NCBI GenBank assembly: GCA_913056235.1
Contig: CAJXMW010000004.1
Location: forward strand, 124,001 to 188,000
Direction of reading: 5' to 3'
From: an uncultured Fodinibius sp.
Lineage (GTDB): Bacteria; Bacteroidota; Rhodothermia; Balneolales; Balneolaceae
Length of the DNA stretch: 64,000 nucleotides
Every line of letters starts with the position of its first letter. The first letter of the stretch is position 1. Of this stretch, positions 17,053 through 26,867 are shown in pieces. The notes beneath the pieces are model-generated. The model did no database searches. It was not told where the DNA came from and was given only the letters and a program-made list of their open reading frames with translations. Made by a program: the position numbers and the translations under genes.

Positions 17053-18412
17053 TAAGGTAGCGGATCGAAAAGGAACCACCGATTTTAAAGAAGATTTCCT
17101 GCATAGTATTAAAGAACTGAGGGCTCAGATAGGAATAATTGGCCTTGGCTATGTGGGATTGCCCTTGTTGTGGACTTTCCACGAAGTGGGATTCCCGGTC
17201 ATGGGGTTCGATGTGGATTTAAAAAAGATCGAGGATCTTGAAAAAGGCAAACCCTACATCAAACATCTGGGATACGAGATGATGGAAAAGTTGGCGAAGT
17301 CAGAGAAATGTTCAGCGACCCGCGATTTTTCCGAACTTAGCAAGATGGATGCGATTATCATGTGTGTTCCTACGCCATTGAATGCTTATCGAGAGCCGGA
17401 TATGCAATATGTTGAGCAGACTACGCAAACCATTGCCAAATATTTAAGAAAGGGGCAGCTCGTAATTTTAGAATCGACGACTTATCCTGGTACGACTGAT
17501 GAACTCATCATACCAATATTGGAAGAAGCTTCGGGATTAAAATCGGGAGTAGACTTTTTTGTGGCTTATAGTCCCGAGCGTGAAGATCCGGGTAATCCAA
17601 ACTTTAATACCTCTAAAATCCCAAAAGTTGTTGGGGCTGATGGTCCGGAAGCCTTGGAAGTGGCGGTAGAGCTGTACAATGCAGTTATTGTGCAAACGGT
17701 TCCCGTCTCTGATAATAAAACGGCGGAGGCTGTTAAGTTAACTGAAAATATTTTCCGGTCGGTAAATATCGCTTTGGTTAATGAATTGAAGGTCGTATAC
17801 CAGGAGATGGGCATTGATATTCATGAAGTGCTGGATGCAGCTGCGACCAAGCCGTTCGGATTTATGAAATTTACCCCGGGTCCCGGTTTGGGCGGGCACT
17901 GTATTCCGATCGATCCATTCTATTTGACGTGGAAAGCCCGGGAAGTGGAACAGCATACCCGGTTTATCGAGCTGGCCGGAGAAATCAACACATCAATGCC
18001 GCGATATGTGATTGAGCGTACTATCAAGGCATTAAATAGCCGACAAATTGCTATGAACGGAAGCAAGGTTCTCATCATTGGGCTCGCTTACAAACCAGAT
18101 GTTGATGATTTGCGAGAGTCACCAACATTTAAACTGATGGACCTGCTCAAAAAATATGGGGCGAATGTATCGTATTACGATCATTACATCCCGGAAATTT
18201 GGGAGACCAGAGAGCACGACGACTGGACTGGGTTAAAAACGGTTGGCTGGAATAAAGAAAGTATTTCTGAGTTTGATGCCGTTATTATTTCGACCAATCA
18301 CTCAGATATCAACTATCAGGAACTAGCCGACTGGAGTGATACGATTATTGATACCCGGAACGCGATGAAACACATAACCCCCAGAATTGAAAACCAAATC
18401 TGGAAAGCTTAG
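17015..18412 (+). CDS. UDP-N-acetylhexosamine 6-dehydrogenase (WbpA/WecC family)
   Basis: Two-step NAD-dependent oxidation of a UDP-HexNAc to the uronic acid. It has the Rossmann motif [11 protein letters not shown], catalytic Cys in [13 protein letters not shown], and the C-terminal domain [15 protein letters not shown]. The context [21 protein letters not shown] is most like the WbpA group, which uses UDP-GlcNAc. With the WecB-like epimerase directly downstream (6 bp gap), UDP-ManNAcA is also a plausible product. The start is inside the end of gmd, and the first about 35 residues are an unusual extension. Confidence 0.88.
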   Translation: MKTIPRLQNSSSSKVADRKGTTDFKEDFLHSIKELRAQIGIIGLGYVGLPLLWTFHEVGFPVMGFDVDLKKIEDLEKGKPYIKHLGYEMMEKLAKSEKCSATRDFSELSKMDAIIMCVPTPLNAYREPDMQYVEQTTQTIAKYLRKGQLVILESTTYPGTTDELIIPILEEASGLKSGVDFFVAYSPEREDPGNPNFNTSKIPKVVGADGPEALEVAVELYNAVIVQTVPVSDNKTAEAVKLTENIFRSVNIALVNELKVVYQEMGIDIHEVLDAAATKPFGFMKFTPGPGLGGHCIPIDPFYLTWKAREVEQHTRFIELAGEINTSMPRYVIERTIKALNSRQIAMNGSKVLIIGLAYKPDVDDLRESPTFKLMDLLKKYGANVSYYDHYIPEIWETREHDDWTGLKTVGWNKESISEFDAVIISTNHSDINYQELADWSDTIIDTRNAMKHITPRIENQIWKA

Positions 18413-18418
18413 CCATAG

Positions 18419-19570
18419 ATGAAAAAGCTATTAATTGTTGTCGGAACTCGTCCAAATTTTATCAAGGTTACGCAGTTTAAAAAGGTTGCGGAGAGAGAAT
18501 TTCCCGGTGCGTTCGATATAAAAATTGTTCACACCGGGCAACATTACGATGATAAGATGGCCGATGTCTTTTTCCGACAGTTTGATCTTATTCCGGACTA
18601 CTTTTTGGAAATCCCGCCTTCAACACCGAATAGTCAGATGGCTGAAGTTATGTTGCGGCTTGAGTCGGTAATTAAAGAATTTTCGGCCGATGTGCTTGTC
18701 GTTACAGGCGATGTAAACTCTACATTTGCCGCTGCGCTCACTGCAAACAAAATGAATATCCCACTGGCCCATGTCGAAAGTGGGTTGAGAAGCAGTGACC
18801 GGACGATGCCGGAAGAAATAAATCGTATTCTGACTGATGAAATTTCGGACTATCTGTTTATAACTGAGCAGAGCGGGATTGATAATCTAAAAAAGGAAGG
18901 CAAAAAAGAGAATCAGCTTCTATTTGTTGGCAATACCATGATTGACACGATGGTTGCTTTTAAGGATAAAATCGATAAGTCGCTGATATTGGAAGATCTG
19001 GGACTTAAAAAAGGCAATTTTGTACTCATGACAATGCACCGGCCTGCAACGGTGGATCACAAAGAAGAGCTGATCAAATTAATCCAGCTGATTGAGGCGA
19101 TCACTGAATCAGATAAATTGGTATTTCCCATCCATCCCAGAACTGTTAACAAGTTAAAGCATTTCGGGTTGTATGAACGGCTTGATGGTAACAATAATGT
19201 ATTGCTAACCGAGCCGATGGGCTATTTTGCCTTCCAAAAGCTGATTTCTGAATGCTGTTATATTCTTACTGACAGTGGAGGCATTCAGGAGGAATCGACA
19301 TATCAGAGGGTTCCTTGTCTTACACTAAGGCCAAATACAGAGCGCCCATCAACTATCAAGATTGGATCGAACACACTTGTTCCGTTTGATCTCAACGAGA
19401 TTAAGCGGTTAATCTATTTGATTAAAGAAGGCGAATATAAAAAAGGACAGATTCCACCATTGTGGGATGGGAATGCGACCTATCGAATACTTGAAGCACT
19501 TCAGGAGGCGCTGTACGACGGATCTCCGCATCTGGTGTTTACATCAAAAACGAAACAACTTGCAAAATAA
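18419..19570 (+). CDS. wecB: UDP-N-acetylglucosamine 2-epimerase (non-hydrolysing)
   Basis: Interconverts UDP-GlcNAc and UDP-ManNAc. It shows VVGTRPNFIK at the N-terminus, HTGQHYDDKM, AHVESGLRSSD and the C-terminal UDP-binding segment TDSGGIQEES, all characteristic of the family, and a normal length of 383 aa. It is tightly linked to the upstream dehydrogenase, so the pair likely supplies an N-acetylmannosaminuronic-type sugar. Confidence 0.93.
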   Translation: MKKLLIVVGTRPNFIKVTQFKKVAEREFPGAFDIKIVHTGQHYDDKMADVFFRQFDLIPDYFLEIPPSTPNSQMAEVMLRLESVIKEFSADVLVVTGDVNSTFAAALTANKMNIPLAHVESGLRSSDRTMPEEINRILTDEISDYLFITEQSGIDNLKKEGKKENQLLFVGNTMIDTMVAFKDKIDKSLILEDLGLKKGNFVLMTMHRPATVDHKEELIKLIQLIEAITESDKLVFPIHPRTVNKLKHFGLYERLDGNNNVLLTEPMGYFAFQKLISECCYILTDSGGIQEESTYQRVPCLTLRPNTERPSTIKIGSNTLVPFDLNEIKRLIYLIKEGEYKKGQIPPLWDGNATYRILEALQEALYDGSPHLVFTSKTKQLAK

Positions 19571-19582
19571 GGAGAAAAAACT

Positions 19583-20608
19583 ATGAAAGTATTGGTAACG
19601 GGCACAGACGGATATATAGGATCGGTACTTGGGCCATATTTGATTACGAGGGGGCATGATGTAACCGGATTGGATACGGGCTTTTACAGGGCCGGGTGGC
19701 TTTTTAACAATGGTGTAACGGTATACCCGTCATATATCAACAAGGATTTGCGGGAAATTGAACTGGAGGATCTGGAAGGTTTTGATGCCGTTGTTCATCT
19801 TGCGGAATTGTCGAATGATCCACTGGGACAACTTAATCCCGAGATCACATATAAAATAAACCACAAGGGAAGTGTTAGAATTGCTAAATTGTGTAAGCAA
19901 GCAGGTATAGAACGATTTATCTATGCGTCTTCGTGCAGTGTATACGGAACGGGCAATAGCGACTACAAAACAGAGGAGTCGGAGGTGAATCCTCAGACCG
20001 CCTATGCAGAATGTAAAACCCGGGTTGAGCGTGATGTATCAAAGTTGGCGGATGCTGATTTTTCGCCCACTTTTTTGAGAAATGCCACAGCCTATGGAGC
20101 TTCACCGAGAATGCGTTTTGATATCGTGCTAAACAACCTGGCCGGTTTAGCATGGACAACTAATGTTATTGAAATGATAAGTGATGGTATGCCGTGGAGA
20201 CCACTCGTCCATATTAAAGATATTAGCAAAGCGGTCGCGTGCGCACTGGAAGCACCTGTTGAGGCTATTCATAATGAAGTATTTAATGTGGGTGATACCG
20301 GGGAAAACTTCAGGGTTCGCGAAATTGCTGAAATTGTTGGTGCTGAATTCCCTGGCTGCAAAACCACCTTCGGAGACAGCGGCGGAGACAATCGAAGCTA
20401 TCGCGTATCCTTTGATAAGATAAACACTCAACTACCGGGCTTTTCTTGTGAGTATACGGCAGAGAAGGGAGCAGTGGAACTTTATGAGATGTTCAAAAAG
20501 ATCGATATGGGACCGGAGACCTTTAATGCCCGACCATATACAAGGCTCAAGCAATTGAAGTTTTTGTTGGAAACGCGACAGCTGAATGATGATCTCTTTT
20601 GGGTATAG
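19583..20608 (+). CDS. NAD-dependent sugar-nucleotide epimerase/dehydratase (extended SDR)
   Basis: Rossmann motif TGTDGYIGS (about residues 6-14), the serine segment YASSCSVYG and the catalytic Tyr-Lys in YAECK (TAYAECKTRVE). The substrate-binding half contains RNATAYGASPRMRFD. It belongs to a subgroup found in capsule loci beside C-methyltransferases and RfbF-like enzymes. Substrate is not deducible. A GGAG Shine-Dalgarno is upstream of the ATG. It is in the same operon as wecB. Confidence 0.85.
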   Translation: MKVLVTGTDGYIGSVLGPYLITRGHDVTGLDTGFYRAGWLFNNGVTVYPSYINKDLREIELEDLEGFDAVVHLAELSNDPLGQLNPEITYKINHKGSVRIAKLCKQAGIERFIYASSCSVYGTGNSDYKTEESEVNPQTAYAECKTRVERDVSKLADADFSPTFLRNATAYGASPRMRFDIVLNNLAGLAWTTNVIEMISDGMPWRPLVHIKDISKAVACALEAPVEAIHNEVFNVGDTGENFRVREIAEIVGAEFPGCKTTFGDSGGDNRSYRVSFDKINTQLPGFSCEYTAEKGAVELYEMFKKIDMGPETFNARPYTRLKQLKFLLETRQLNDDLFWV

Positions 20609-20719
20609 ATTTATTTCCTTTGGAATGAAACTTCCTGTCCCATTAGACATTGGTTGGGTTTCCAACCTTGACAAGGGGATGGTAGAACACAATTCTGATT
20701 TTAATACTCCCGGAAGGCA

Positions 20720-22108
20720 ATGGAATATGATGGGATACACCAGTTTATACCCACCCCAATAAATATGAAACATATGATTGTGAAAAATCCAGATAAACGA
20801 GTGAAAGCTATAAGCGGGATACGTATCAATCCGGGCAAAGATGAAAGTCTATATAATTTGGTAGAGGATTTATACCCGATCTGCCGAAGTATCACTGGAG
20901 ACGGTGTTAGGAAATCCATACAAATTATAAAGAAGTGGATTCCACTGCAGGTTCGTGAAATTCCAACCGGCACGGAGATTTTTGACTGGACTGTACCCAA
21001 AGAATGGAATATCAAAGATGCCTGGATAAAAAATTCCAACGGAGAAAAAATAATTGATTTTTCCAGGTCGAATCTCCACGTGGTGAACTACAGCATTCCT
21101 GTTGATAAAGAAGTAAGCCTCGAAGAACTGAAGCAACACCTTTACACCCTCCCCGATCAGCCCGACTTGATTCCTTATATAAAATCCTACTTTAAGGAAC
21201 AGTGGGGATTTTGTCTCTCGCACAACCAGTTAACTAGTTTGAAGGAGGATAGATACCACGTTTATATAGACTCTACACTAAAGGAGGGAAGTATGACCTA
21301 TGGGGAGTTATTAATTGAAGGAAAAAGCACCGATGAAGTGTTGATATCTACTCATATTTGTCATCCTTCCTTATGTAATGACAACTTATCGGGTATTTCT
21401 GTAGCTGCTCATTTAGCCCAATCATTGTTCGATGAAGAACTCCGATATTCATATCGATTCCTTTTTATTCCGGCAACGATAGGCTCTATAGCCTGGCTGG
21501 CCCAAAATGAAGACACAGTTGGGAGTATTAAATATGGACTTGTTCTGTCATGTGTCGGGGATTCAGGTAATATTACCTACAAAAAAAGTCGACAGGGCAC
21601 GGCCGAAATAGACAGGATCGTTGAACAGGTACTGGGTCATTCACATGACAAGTATGAAATTAGAGAATTTTTGCCTTTTGGTTATGATGAGAGACAGTTT
21701 TGCTCTCCGGCTTTTGACCTGCCGGTGGGTTGTTTTATGAGGACGCCCTTCGGGGAATTTCCAGAATACCACACCTCTGCAGATAACCTTGATTTTGTTA
21801 AACCTGAAGCTCTGGCTGATTCACTCTCTAAACTGACAGATATCATATATGTAATTGAGAACAACCGAAAATACCTGAACCTAAATCCCAAATGTGAACC
21901 AAACCTTGGGAAACGTGGACTCTACAGGTTAACGTCAGATAACAAAAAAATTGAAATCAACCAACTGGCTATCTTGTGGGTTCTTAATCTTTCCGATGGT
22001 AAGAATACCTTGTTGGATATTTCAGAAAGATCTGATATGAACTTCAATACAATTAAACAGGCAGCAGATGCGCTTGAGAGCGTTCAATTGCTGGAAAGAA
22101 TGTCTTAA
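20720..22108 (+). CDS. DUF4910 aminopeptidase-like protein
   Basis: An M28-like peptidase fold with family segments LYPICRSITGDGVR, STHICHPSLCNDNLSG (metal site His/Asp) and FPEYHTSADNLDFV (metal His). A C-terminal winged-helix-like domain follows (about residues 395-460, LAILWVLNLSDGKNTLLDI). Members are common in polysaccharide loci, and their substrate is unknown; it may act on amide bonds in sugar decorations. The start is uncertain: the ATG at 20720 has an AAGG too close, and the next in-frame ATG is at 20765. It is convergent with the FG-GAP gene. Confidence 0.8.
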   Translation: MEYDGIHQFIPTPINMKHMIVKNPDKRVKAISGIRINPGKDESLYNLVEDLYPICRSITGDGVRKSIQIIKKWIPLQVREIPTGTEIFDWTVPKEWNIKDAWIKNSNGEKIIDFSRSNLHVVNYSIPVDKEVSLEELKQHLYTLPDQPDLIPYIKSYFKEQWGFCLSHNQLTSLKEDRYHVYIDSTLKEGSMTYGELLIEGKSTDEVLISTHICHPSLCNDNLSGISVAAHLAQSLFDEELRYSYRFLFIPATIGSIAWLAQNEDTVGSIKYGLVLSCVGDSGNITYKKSRQGTAEIDRIVEQVLGHSHDKYEIREFLPFGYDERQFCSPAFDLPVGCFMRTPFGEFPEYHTSADNLDFVKPEALADSLSKLTDIIYVIENNRKYLNLNPKCEPNLGKRGLYRLTSDNKKIEINQLAILWVLNLSDGKNTLLDISERSDMNFNTIKQAADALESVQLLERMS

Positions 22109-22120
22109 TTATACTATGAG

Positions 22121-22269
22121 TCTGTCGGACTTAGCATAATCTACTGCGAACCATTCGAATTTAGCCAGATCTCGAGCTCCTTTTCTTAAATAGCGCCACT
22201 ATTCTCCTCAAAAGATCTCAAAATCTGACTCAAATTGGCTGCTCGTTACCATTTCCTAAGTCCGACAGA
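22121..22269. repeat. 149-bp segment bounded by 14-bp perfect inverted repeats
   Basis: TCTGTCGGACTTAG (22121-22134) and CTAAGTCCGACAGA (22256-22269) are perfect inverted copies bounding 121 bp of non-coding sequence in the gap between convergent genes. It resembles a small non-autonomous transposable element or IS remnant. I see no target duplication. A long-range terminator stem is the alternative. Confidence 0.45.
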
Positions 22270-22272
22270 TTC

Positions 22273-23451
22273 CTAGGGTGACTTCAGATTATTTCTCCAA
22301 AGCTCAATTGCACCATTTGTCGGCGAATCATTGTTCCAGTTCGCTCCCACGATATCCATGTCTCCGTCGTTGTCAATATCCGCCACCCGAATATTGTGTG
22401 ACCCCGTCGTCGCGATAATTTGTGGCCTCCAATCCAATGCGTTTCCCTCATTGCGATATATGGCTACCCTTCGGTTTTCCGCCTGGTGCATTTCCGCGAT
22501 GACAATGTCAGTATCACCATCAAGGTCCATATCAGCAACTTTAAATGTATGAATATGAGAAACGGTTGAATCAATGATGTGCTTTTTCCATTGATCCTGG
22601 TTTGTGGGATCAGCGGGGGCTTCATACCATGCTAGCTCTCCTTTGCTTTCAGCAGGAGCTATGATAATATCCATACGATTATCTTTATTCAGATCAAATG
22701 GTGTAACACCGACGTCCTTGCCCTCCCAGCCATTGGCGAATACGTGCTTTTCCCAGGGTTCTTCTTCTGGGTTCACAGGTGCCTTAAACCAGAAGCCGTC
22801 CAAAACCAGATCAATTTTTCCGTCATCATCTATATCTTGCAGGACAAGACCGCTACGTCCACCTGTATCGATCGATATCTTGGTCCATGAAGTTGGTGAC
22901 TCCTGGAGAAGAACTGATGTTTCACCGAGACGTACCACCACATCCAATTTGCCATCCTGGTTTAGATCTGCCACTTCTACATCATGAGCACCGGCGTCGG
23001 CAATCTTATGTTTTTTCCAATCGCCTTGGTCCGGTGTACCATCAGGACGTGGATTTTCGTACCAAAAAACGGTAGAGCCGGCATTAGTTTCTTTTGGAAT
23101 AATAACGTCCAGATCACCGTCATTATCAATGTCGCCCACCTGCATGTCCGTAGTGAATGAACCATCGGCGATCTTATATTTAGTCCAATTTGGATACTCG
23201 TACCAAAAAAGTCCGGTAGTGTCGCCTGTAGAACTGGCCGCGAGTACATCGGTGAAATCGTCTCCATTGATATCTCCAACAGTTTTGCAATGGGGATTTG
23301 GTGGATTATTCGAATCAATGATAACATGTTCGAATGGTATATCTTCAATATCGTCATTTGTAGTCTCTACTGAATCACAAAAAGAGAAAAATAACAGGGA
23401 TAACAAGCTGAATCTTAATACATAGGCAATAGATTGATTTTTTGTTACCAT
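22273..23451 (-). CDS. secreted FG-GAP/VCBS-type repeat protein
   Basis: A secretion signal (about residues 1-27; the SFC at its end could be an atypical lipobox) is followed by seven calcium-binding D-x-D-x-D-type loops, such as DINGDDFTD, DIDNDGDLD, DLNQDGKLD and DIDNDGDMD. These are typical of integrin-like beta-propeller repeats. Each repeat also carries a WYE or WKKH strand. It is likely an extracellular carbohydrate- or matrix-binding protein. It is transcribed opposite to the C-methyltransferase operon, with the tandem activator sites about 200-240 bp upstream, but no -24/-12 promoter was found for it. Confidence 0.82.
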   Translation of the reverse strand: MVTKNQSIAYVLRFSLLSLLFFSFCDSVETTNDDIEDIPFEHVIIDSNNPPNPHCKTVGDINGDDFTDVLAASSTGDTTGLFWYEYPNWTKYKIADGSFTTDMQVGDIDNDGDLDVIIPKETNAGSTVFWYENPRPDGTPDQGDWKKHKIADAGAHDVEVADLNQDGKLDVVVRLGETSVLLQESPTSWTKISIDTGGRSGLVLQDIDDDGKIDLVLDGFWFKAPVNPEEEPWEKHVFANGWEGKDVGVTPFDLNKDNRMDIIIAPAESKGELAWYEAPADPTNQDQWKKHIIDSTVSHIHTFKVADMDLDGDTDIVIAEMHQAENRRVAIYRNEGNALDWRPQIIATTGSHNIRVADIDNDGDMDIVGANWNNDSPTNGAIELWRNNLKSP

Positions 23452-23483
23452 TGATCCAAGCTCCTTTACTTTTTATAAACGGG

Positions 23484-23522
23484 ATTGTTGATTCTTTTTT
23501 TAAACCCCAAAAAATCAACAAT
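23484..23522. repeat. 10-bp perfect inverted repeat upstream of FG-GAP gene
   Basis: ATTGTTGATT (23484-23493) and AATCAACAAT (23513-23522) surround a 19-nt T- and C-rich loop, 33 bp upstream of the FG-GAP start. Its position suits an operator or leader structure of that gene. Confidence 0.4.
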
Positions 23523-23648
23523 GTTCCTCCAAAGTCTGGAGATCAGCTCGATGGCCACACCTTTCCCTAGCTTTTTCCAACAGAGGTTGCTTAGGAGATT
23601 TTGCACATCAAAAAATGATGAGCGGTTCATTCTAATGCTTGAACGGGT

Positions 23649-23666
23649 CGTGTAATTTTTTACTCG
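23649..23666. promoter_or_regulatory. putative activator binding site (UAS), first of a tandem pair
   Basis: CGTGTAA-TTTT-TTACTCG, an imperfect dyad of the CGNGTAA...TTACNCG type, centred about 167 bp upstream of the -24 element at 23825. The 4-bp spacer is one longer than in the other copies. The assignment to the Fis-type activator at 2470 is inferred. Confidence 0.6.
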
Positions 23667-23672
23667 GTCGTT

Positions 23673-23689
23673 TGAGTAGGAATTACCCG
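23673..23689. promoter_or_regulatory. putative activator binding site (UAS), second of a tandem pair
   Basis: TGAGTAG-GAA-TTACCCG matches the proposed dyad in the right half and in GNGTA of the left half. Its centre is about 23 bp from the first site and 144 bp upstream of the promoter. Confidence 0.5.
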
Positions 23690-23824
23690 ATTAACGTGAA
23701 GTCTATTTTCTCCACGCTCAAAAATAAATCTGTTTAAGGTAGAATACCTCCCAAAATTGCCTTTAAAGATGAAAGAGTTCACTAAGTATCAAGTCATATT
23801 ATTTCTAAAGTAACGGTACCTGAT

Positions 23825-23840
23825 TGGCACAGGTCTTGTA
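23825..23840 (+). promoter_or_regulatory. sigma-54 -24/-12 promoter of the C-methyltransferase operon
   Basis: TGGCAC-AGGTC-TTGTA, exact -24 hexamer and correct spacing, 154 bp upstream of the GTG at 23995. Confidence 0.82.
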
Positions 23841-23994
23841 TTTATAGATATGTGGATGCGTAATTCATAATTGGAAGTTATCTCCAAGTGGAGGGAGGGG
23901 CTGTTGCATCGGAAAATACTGTAATATCGTGTAATGCCTGGGTGATGAAAGTAGAAAAATGAATCATTTAACTAATAATTAAAATTCAAGAGAA

Positions 23995-25242
23995 GTGAAA
24001 AATAACGGAACAATAAAGTGCCTTAATTGCCAGAGCGAGCTAACATCAACGTTTGCTGATTTAGGTACATCACCGTTGTGTGAGGAGTTTGTGAAACCGG
24101 GAAACATCAACAAGGGTCAGCAATTTTATCCTTTGCATGCGTACGTGTGTGAAGAATGCCTGTTGGTTCAGGTCGGGGAATTTGTCAGCCCGGAAGAGAT
24201 CTATTCAGATTATTACTACTATTCATCTTATTCTGATTCTTGGCTTCGGCATGCCAAGAACTATGTTGACATGATGACGAATGGACATGGTTATGGGATC
24301 GATAAGCAAAGTTTTGTCGTAGAGATTGCCAGTAATGATGGCTATTTGCTTCAATATTTCAAGGATAAAGAAGTCCCCATACTTGGCGTTGAGCCTTCCG
24401 AAAATGTAGCCCGTGAATCGATTAAAAAGGATATTCCAACCGAGAAAGTTTTTTTCGGTGAACAAGCAGCCGTAAAATTAAAAAATAAGTATAAATCAGC
24501 TGACTTAATTTTAGGTAATAATGTGTTGGCTCATGTTCCCAAAATAAATGATTTCGTCAAGGGATTGGACGTGATGTTGAGTGAAAAAGGCATCATGACC
24601 TTTGAGTTTCCTCACTTAATGCAACTTGTGGATAACAACCAGTTTGATACTATTTATCATGAACACTTTTTCTACTATTCGCTGATTAGTGTGCAGTCGA
24701 TATTTAAAAAGCACGGGATGAAAGTCTTTGACGTCCAAGAACTGAGCACCCATGGTGGTTCGGTGAGGATTTTTGTTACTCGGGAATCAAATGAAGATCG
24801 GCCGGTAAGTAATAATGTCAAACGGATTTTAGAACTCGAAAAGGAGAAGGGATATCTGGATATAGATTTGTATACCTCCTTCGACAAGAAAGTTCAGCAA
24901 ACCAAAAGGGAGATTTTGAAGCTACTTATCGATCTCAAGAGCCAGGGCAAAACGATTGCTGGTTACGGGGCACCGGGCAAAGGAAATACGTTGTTGAATT
25001 ATTGCGGGATCAGGACGGATTTCATCGATTATACCGTAGATCGTAATCCCAATAAGCATGGCTATTTTCTACCTGGTTCGCTGATTCCGATTTTCCATCC
25101 TGAGAAGATTACGGAAACAAAGCCCGATTACGTTTTTATCCTACCCTGGAATCTGAAGGATGAGATCACGGAGCAGATCAGCTATGTGCGCGACTGGGGC
25201 GGAAAGTTCATAATCCCTATCCCGGAACCAATTATCGTTTAA
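23995..25242 (+). CDS. sugar C-methyltransferase, SAM-dependent (copy 1)
   Basis: Predicted to add a carbon-linked methyl to a keto-sugar nucleotide, as in TylC3/NovU-type enzymes. The N-terminal zinc-binding domain has Cys pairs (CLNCQSEL, LCEEF, CEECLL), a class I SAM domain (VVEIASNDGYLLQYF at about residues 103-117) and a C-terminal domain with GYGAPGKGNTLLNYCG. The 415-aa length is typical. Start is a GTG; no nearer ATG keeps the Cys pairs. It is a close paralog of 26868-28118. Confidence 0.88.
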   Translation: MKNNGTIKCLNCQSELTSTFADLGTSPLCEEFVKPGNINKGQQFYPLHAYVCEECLLVQVGEFVSPEEIYSDYYYYSSYSDSWLRHAKNYVDMMTNGHGYGIDKQSFVVEIASNDGYLLQYFKDKEVPILGVEPSENVARESIKKDIPTEKVFFGEQAAVKLKNKYKSADLILGNNVLAHVPKINDFVKGLDVMLSEKGIMTFEFPHLMQLVDNNQFDTIYHEHFFYYSLISVQSIFKKHGMKVFDVQELSTHGGSVRIFVTRESNEDRPVSNNVKRILELEKEKGYLDIDLYTSFDKKVQQTKREILKLLIDLKSQGKTIAGYGAPGKGNTLLNYCGIRTDFIDYTVDRNPNKHGYFLPGSLIPIFHPEKITETKPDYVFILPWNLKDEITEQISYVRDWGGKFIIPIPEPIIV

Positions 25243-25265
25243 TTCTAAAATAAATCATCAAAGAT

Positions 25266-26093
25266 ATGAAAGTTGTACTGTTTTGTGGCGGACTGGGCAT
25301 GAGGATGCGTGATTACTCAGAAGAAGTACCCAAACCGATGATAAAAGTAGGTTACAGACCTGTACTATGGAATATCATGAAATATTATGCCCATTTTGGC
25401 CATAAGGATTTTATCCTTTGTCTTGGGCACAAAGGCGATTTCATAAAACGCTATTTTGTCGAATACGAGGAGTATACCTCTAACAATTTTGTGCTGAATA
25501 ACGGAAACAGGGAAATAAAATTACTCAATAGCGATCTTGACGACTGGAATATCACATTCGTTGACACGGGCATGACGTCGAATGTGGGACAACGTCTGAT
25601 GAAAGTACGCCCATACCTTGAGGGGGAGGAGATGTTTCTGGCAAATTATGCTGATGGGTTGACAGATATGCCGCTGAATATGATGATCGACCAATTTGAA
25701 AAGTCGGGTAAAACGGGAGGTTTTCTGGCCTATCAACCCACACAGAGTTTTCATGTGGTACACCTGAGAGACAATGGTAAGGTTGACAGCATAAATCCCA
25801 TATCAAAATCAGGACTATTTATAAATGCCGGTTATTTTGTGTTGAGAAAGGAGATTTTCGATTACATGGAGTACGGTGAAGAGCTGGTGGTGGAACCCTT
25901 TCAGCGGCTGATCAAAGATAGCAAGTTGTACGGACACCAGTACGAAGGATTTTGGATGCCGCTTGACACCTTCAAGGATAAACAGCAGATAGACGACATG
26001 TATGTGGAAGGAATAACGCCCTGGCAAGTATGGGACCAGAGTGAAGCCGAAATGACTGCGAAAAGTGTGCAAAATGGAGCGGAGAAAATATGA
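25266..26093 (+). CDS. RfbF-like sugar-1-phosphate nucleotidyltransferase
   Basis: The N-terminal pyrophosphorylase signature is slightly altered (FCGGLGMRMRDYSEEVPKPM), followed by ILCLGHKGDFI and NYADGLTD in place of the usual YGDGV-type metal site. It is related to glucose-1-phosphate cytidylyltransferase, but the changes leave the nucleotide and sugar open. The C-terminal FWMPLDTFKDKQQIDDM matches RfbF. It is in an operon with C-methyltransferase copy 1 and overlaps the PIG-L gene by 4 bp. Confidence 0.83.
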   Translation: MKVVLFCGGLGMRMRDYSEEVPKPMIKVGYRPVLWNIMKYYAHFGHKDFILCLGHKGDFIKRYFVEYEEYTSNNFVLNNGNREIKLLNSDLDDWNITFVDTGMTSNVGQRLMKVRPYLEGEEMFLANYADGLTDMPLNMMIDQFEKSGKTGGFLAYQPTQSFHVVHLRDNGKVDSINPISKSGLFINAGYFVLRKEIFDYMEYGEELVVEPFQRLIKDSKLYGHQYEGFWMPLDTFKDKQQIDDMYVEGITPWQVWDQSEAEMTAKSVQNGAEKI

Positions 26094-26743
26094 TAAACAC
26101 CACTTTCTCTATTCCACGAAAAGAGGGATTGAATATTCTTCTTTTGGGGGCGCATTGTGATGATATTGAGATTGGATGTGGCGGAACCGTCTTAAAGTTA
26201 ATTGAGGATTATGAAATCGATCATCTTAAATGGGTTGTATTTACATCAACCGAAATTCGAAAAAAAGAGGCGCTTGCCAGTGCAAAACAGTTTCTTGGAA
26301 CGGTACAAAATGCAGAGATAACAATTCTGGATTATAAAGATGGTTTCCTGCCGTCGGTTTGGAGCGATGTAAAAGAATCATTCGAACAAATAAAAAATGG
26401 GTTCAATCCGGATATCATTTTCACTCATTACAGGAATGATTTGCATCAAGACCACCGAACCTTAAATGAATTAACCTGGAATACATTCAGAAATCATCTG
26501 ATTTTTGAATATGAGATACCTAAATATGACGGGGATATCGGCAATCCGAATTTATTTGTCCCCCTTGATGAAGATCAGATAATGCAAAAAAATGAGATTA
26601 TACAGGATTGTTTTAAAAGCCAGTTAGATAAACAATGGTTTGATGATTCTTTGTTGAACTCGATGCCGCGTATCAGGGGCGTAGAGTGTGCGTCAAAAAA
26701 CAAATATGCTGAAGCTTTTTACACAAGAAAGATGATAATTTAG
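26090..26743 (+). CDS. PIG-L family N-deacetylase
   Basis: Zinc-dependent de-N-acetylase of the LmbE/PIG-L fold. It has the AHxDD metal motif in LLGAHCDDIEIGCGG (about residues 19-33) and the HQDHR motif with the second-site histidine (about residue 124). The 217-aa length is normal. Probably it deacetylates an N-acetylated sugar or sugar nucleotide, giving a free amine for later acylation. The start overlaps the previous stop (ATGA). Confidence 0.87.
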   Translation: MINTTFSIPRKEGLNILLLGAHCDDIEIGCGGTVLKLIEDYEIDHLKWVVFTSTEIRKKEALASAKQFLGTVQNAEITILDYKDGFLPSVWSDVKESFEQIKNGFNPDIIFTHYRNDLHQDHRTLNELTWNTFRNHLIFEYEIPKYDGDIGNPNLFVPLDEDQIMQKNEIIQDCFKSQLDKQWFDDSLLNSMPRIRGVECASKNKYAEAFYTRKMII

Positions 26744-26867
26744 TCCCTCATACTGAGATTGAGAATCTTATTCATACGAATAAATTAAAGGCTCATTATG
26801 CAGGAAAGAGATTTAAAATTGGGTAGGAATTGTTTTACACAAATCAATAATAAACGGGAATTAGTAT

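Larger units (their letters stand above)
23452..23994. other. 543-bp divergent control region
   Basis: This region holds a 10-bp dyad (23484-23522), two tandem activator-type palindromes (23649-23666 and 23673-23689) and the -24/-12 promoter (23825-23840) for the plus-strand operon. A GGGGCTGTTGCAT string at 23897 resembles some IS ends but has no partner. No coding sequence. Confidence 0.65.

Noticed and set aside
23897-23910. GGGGCTGTTGCATC resembling the end of some insertion sequences
   Set aside because: No inverted partner, no transposase remnant nearby, and the match is short.
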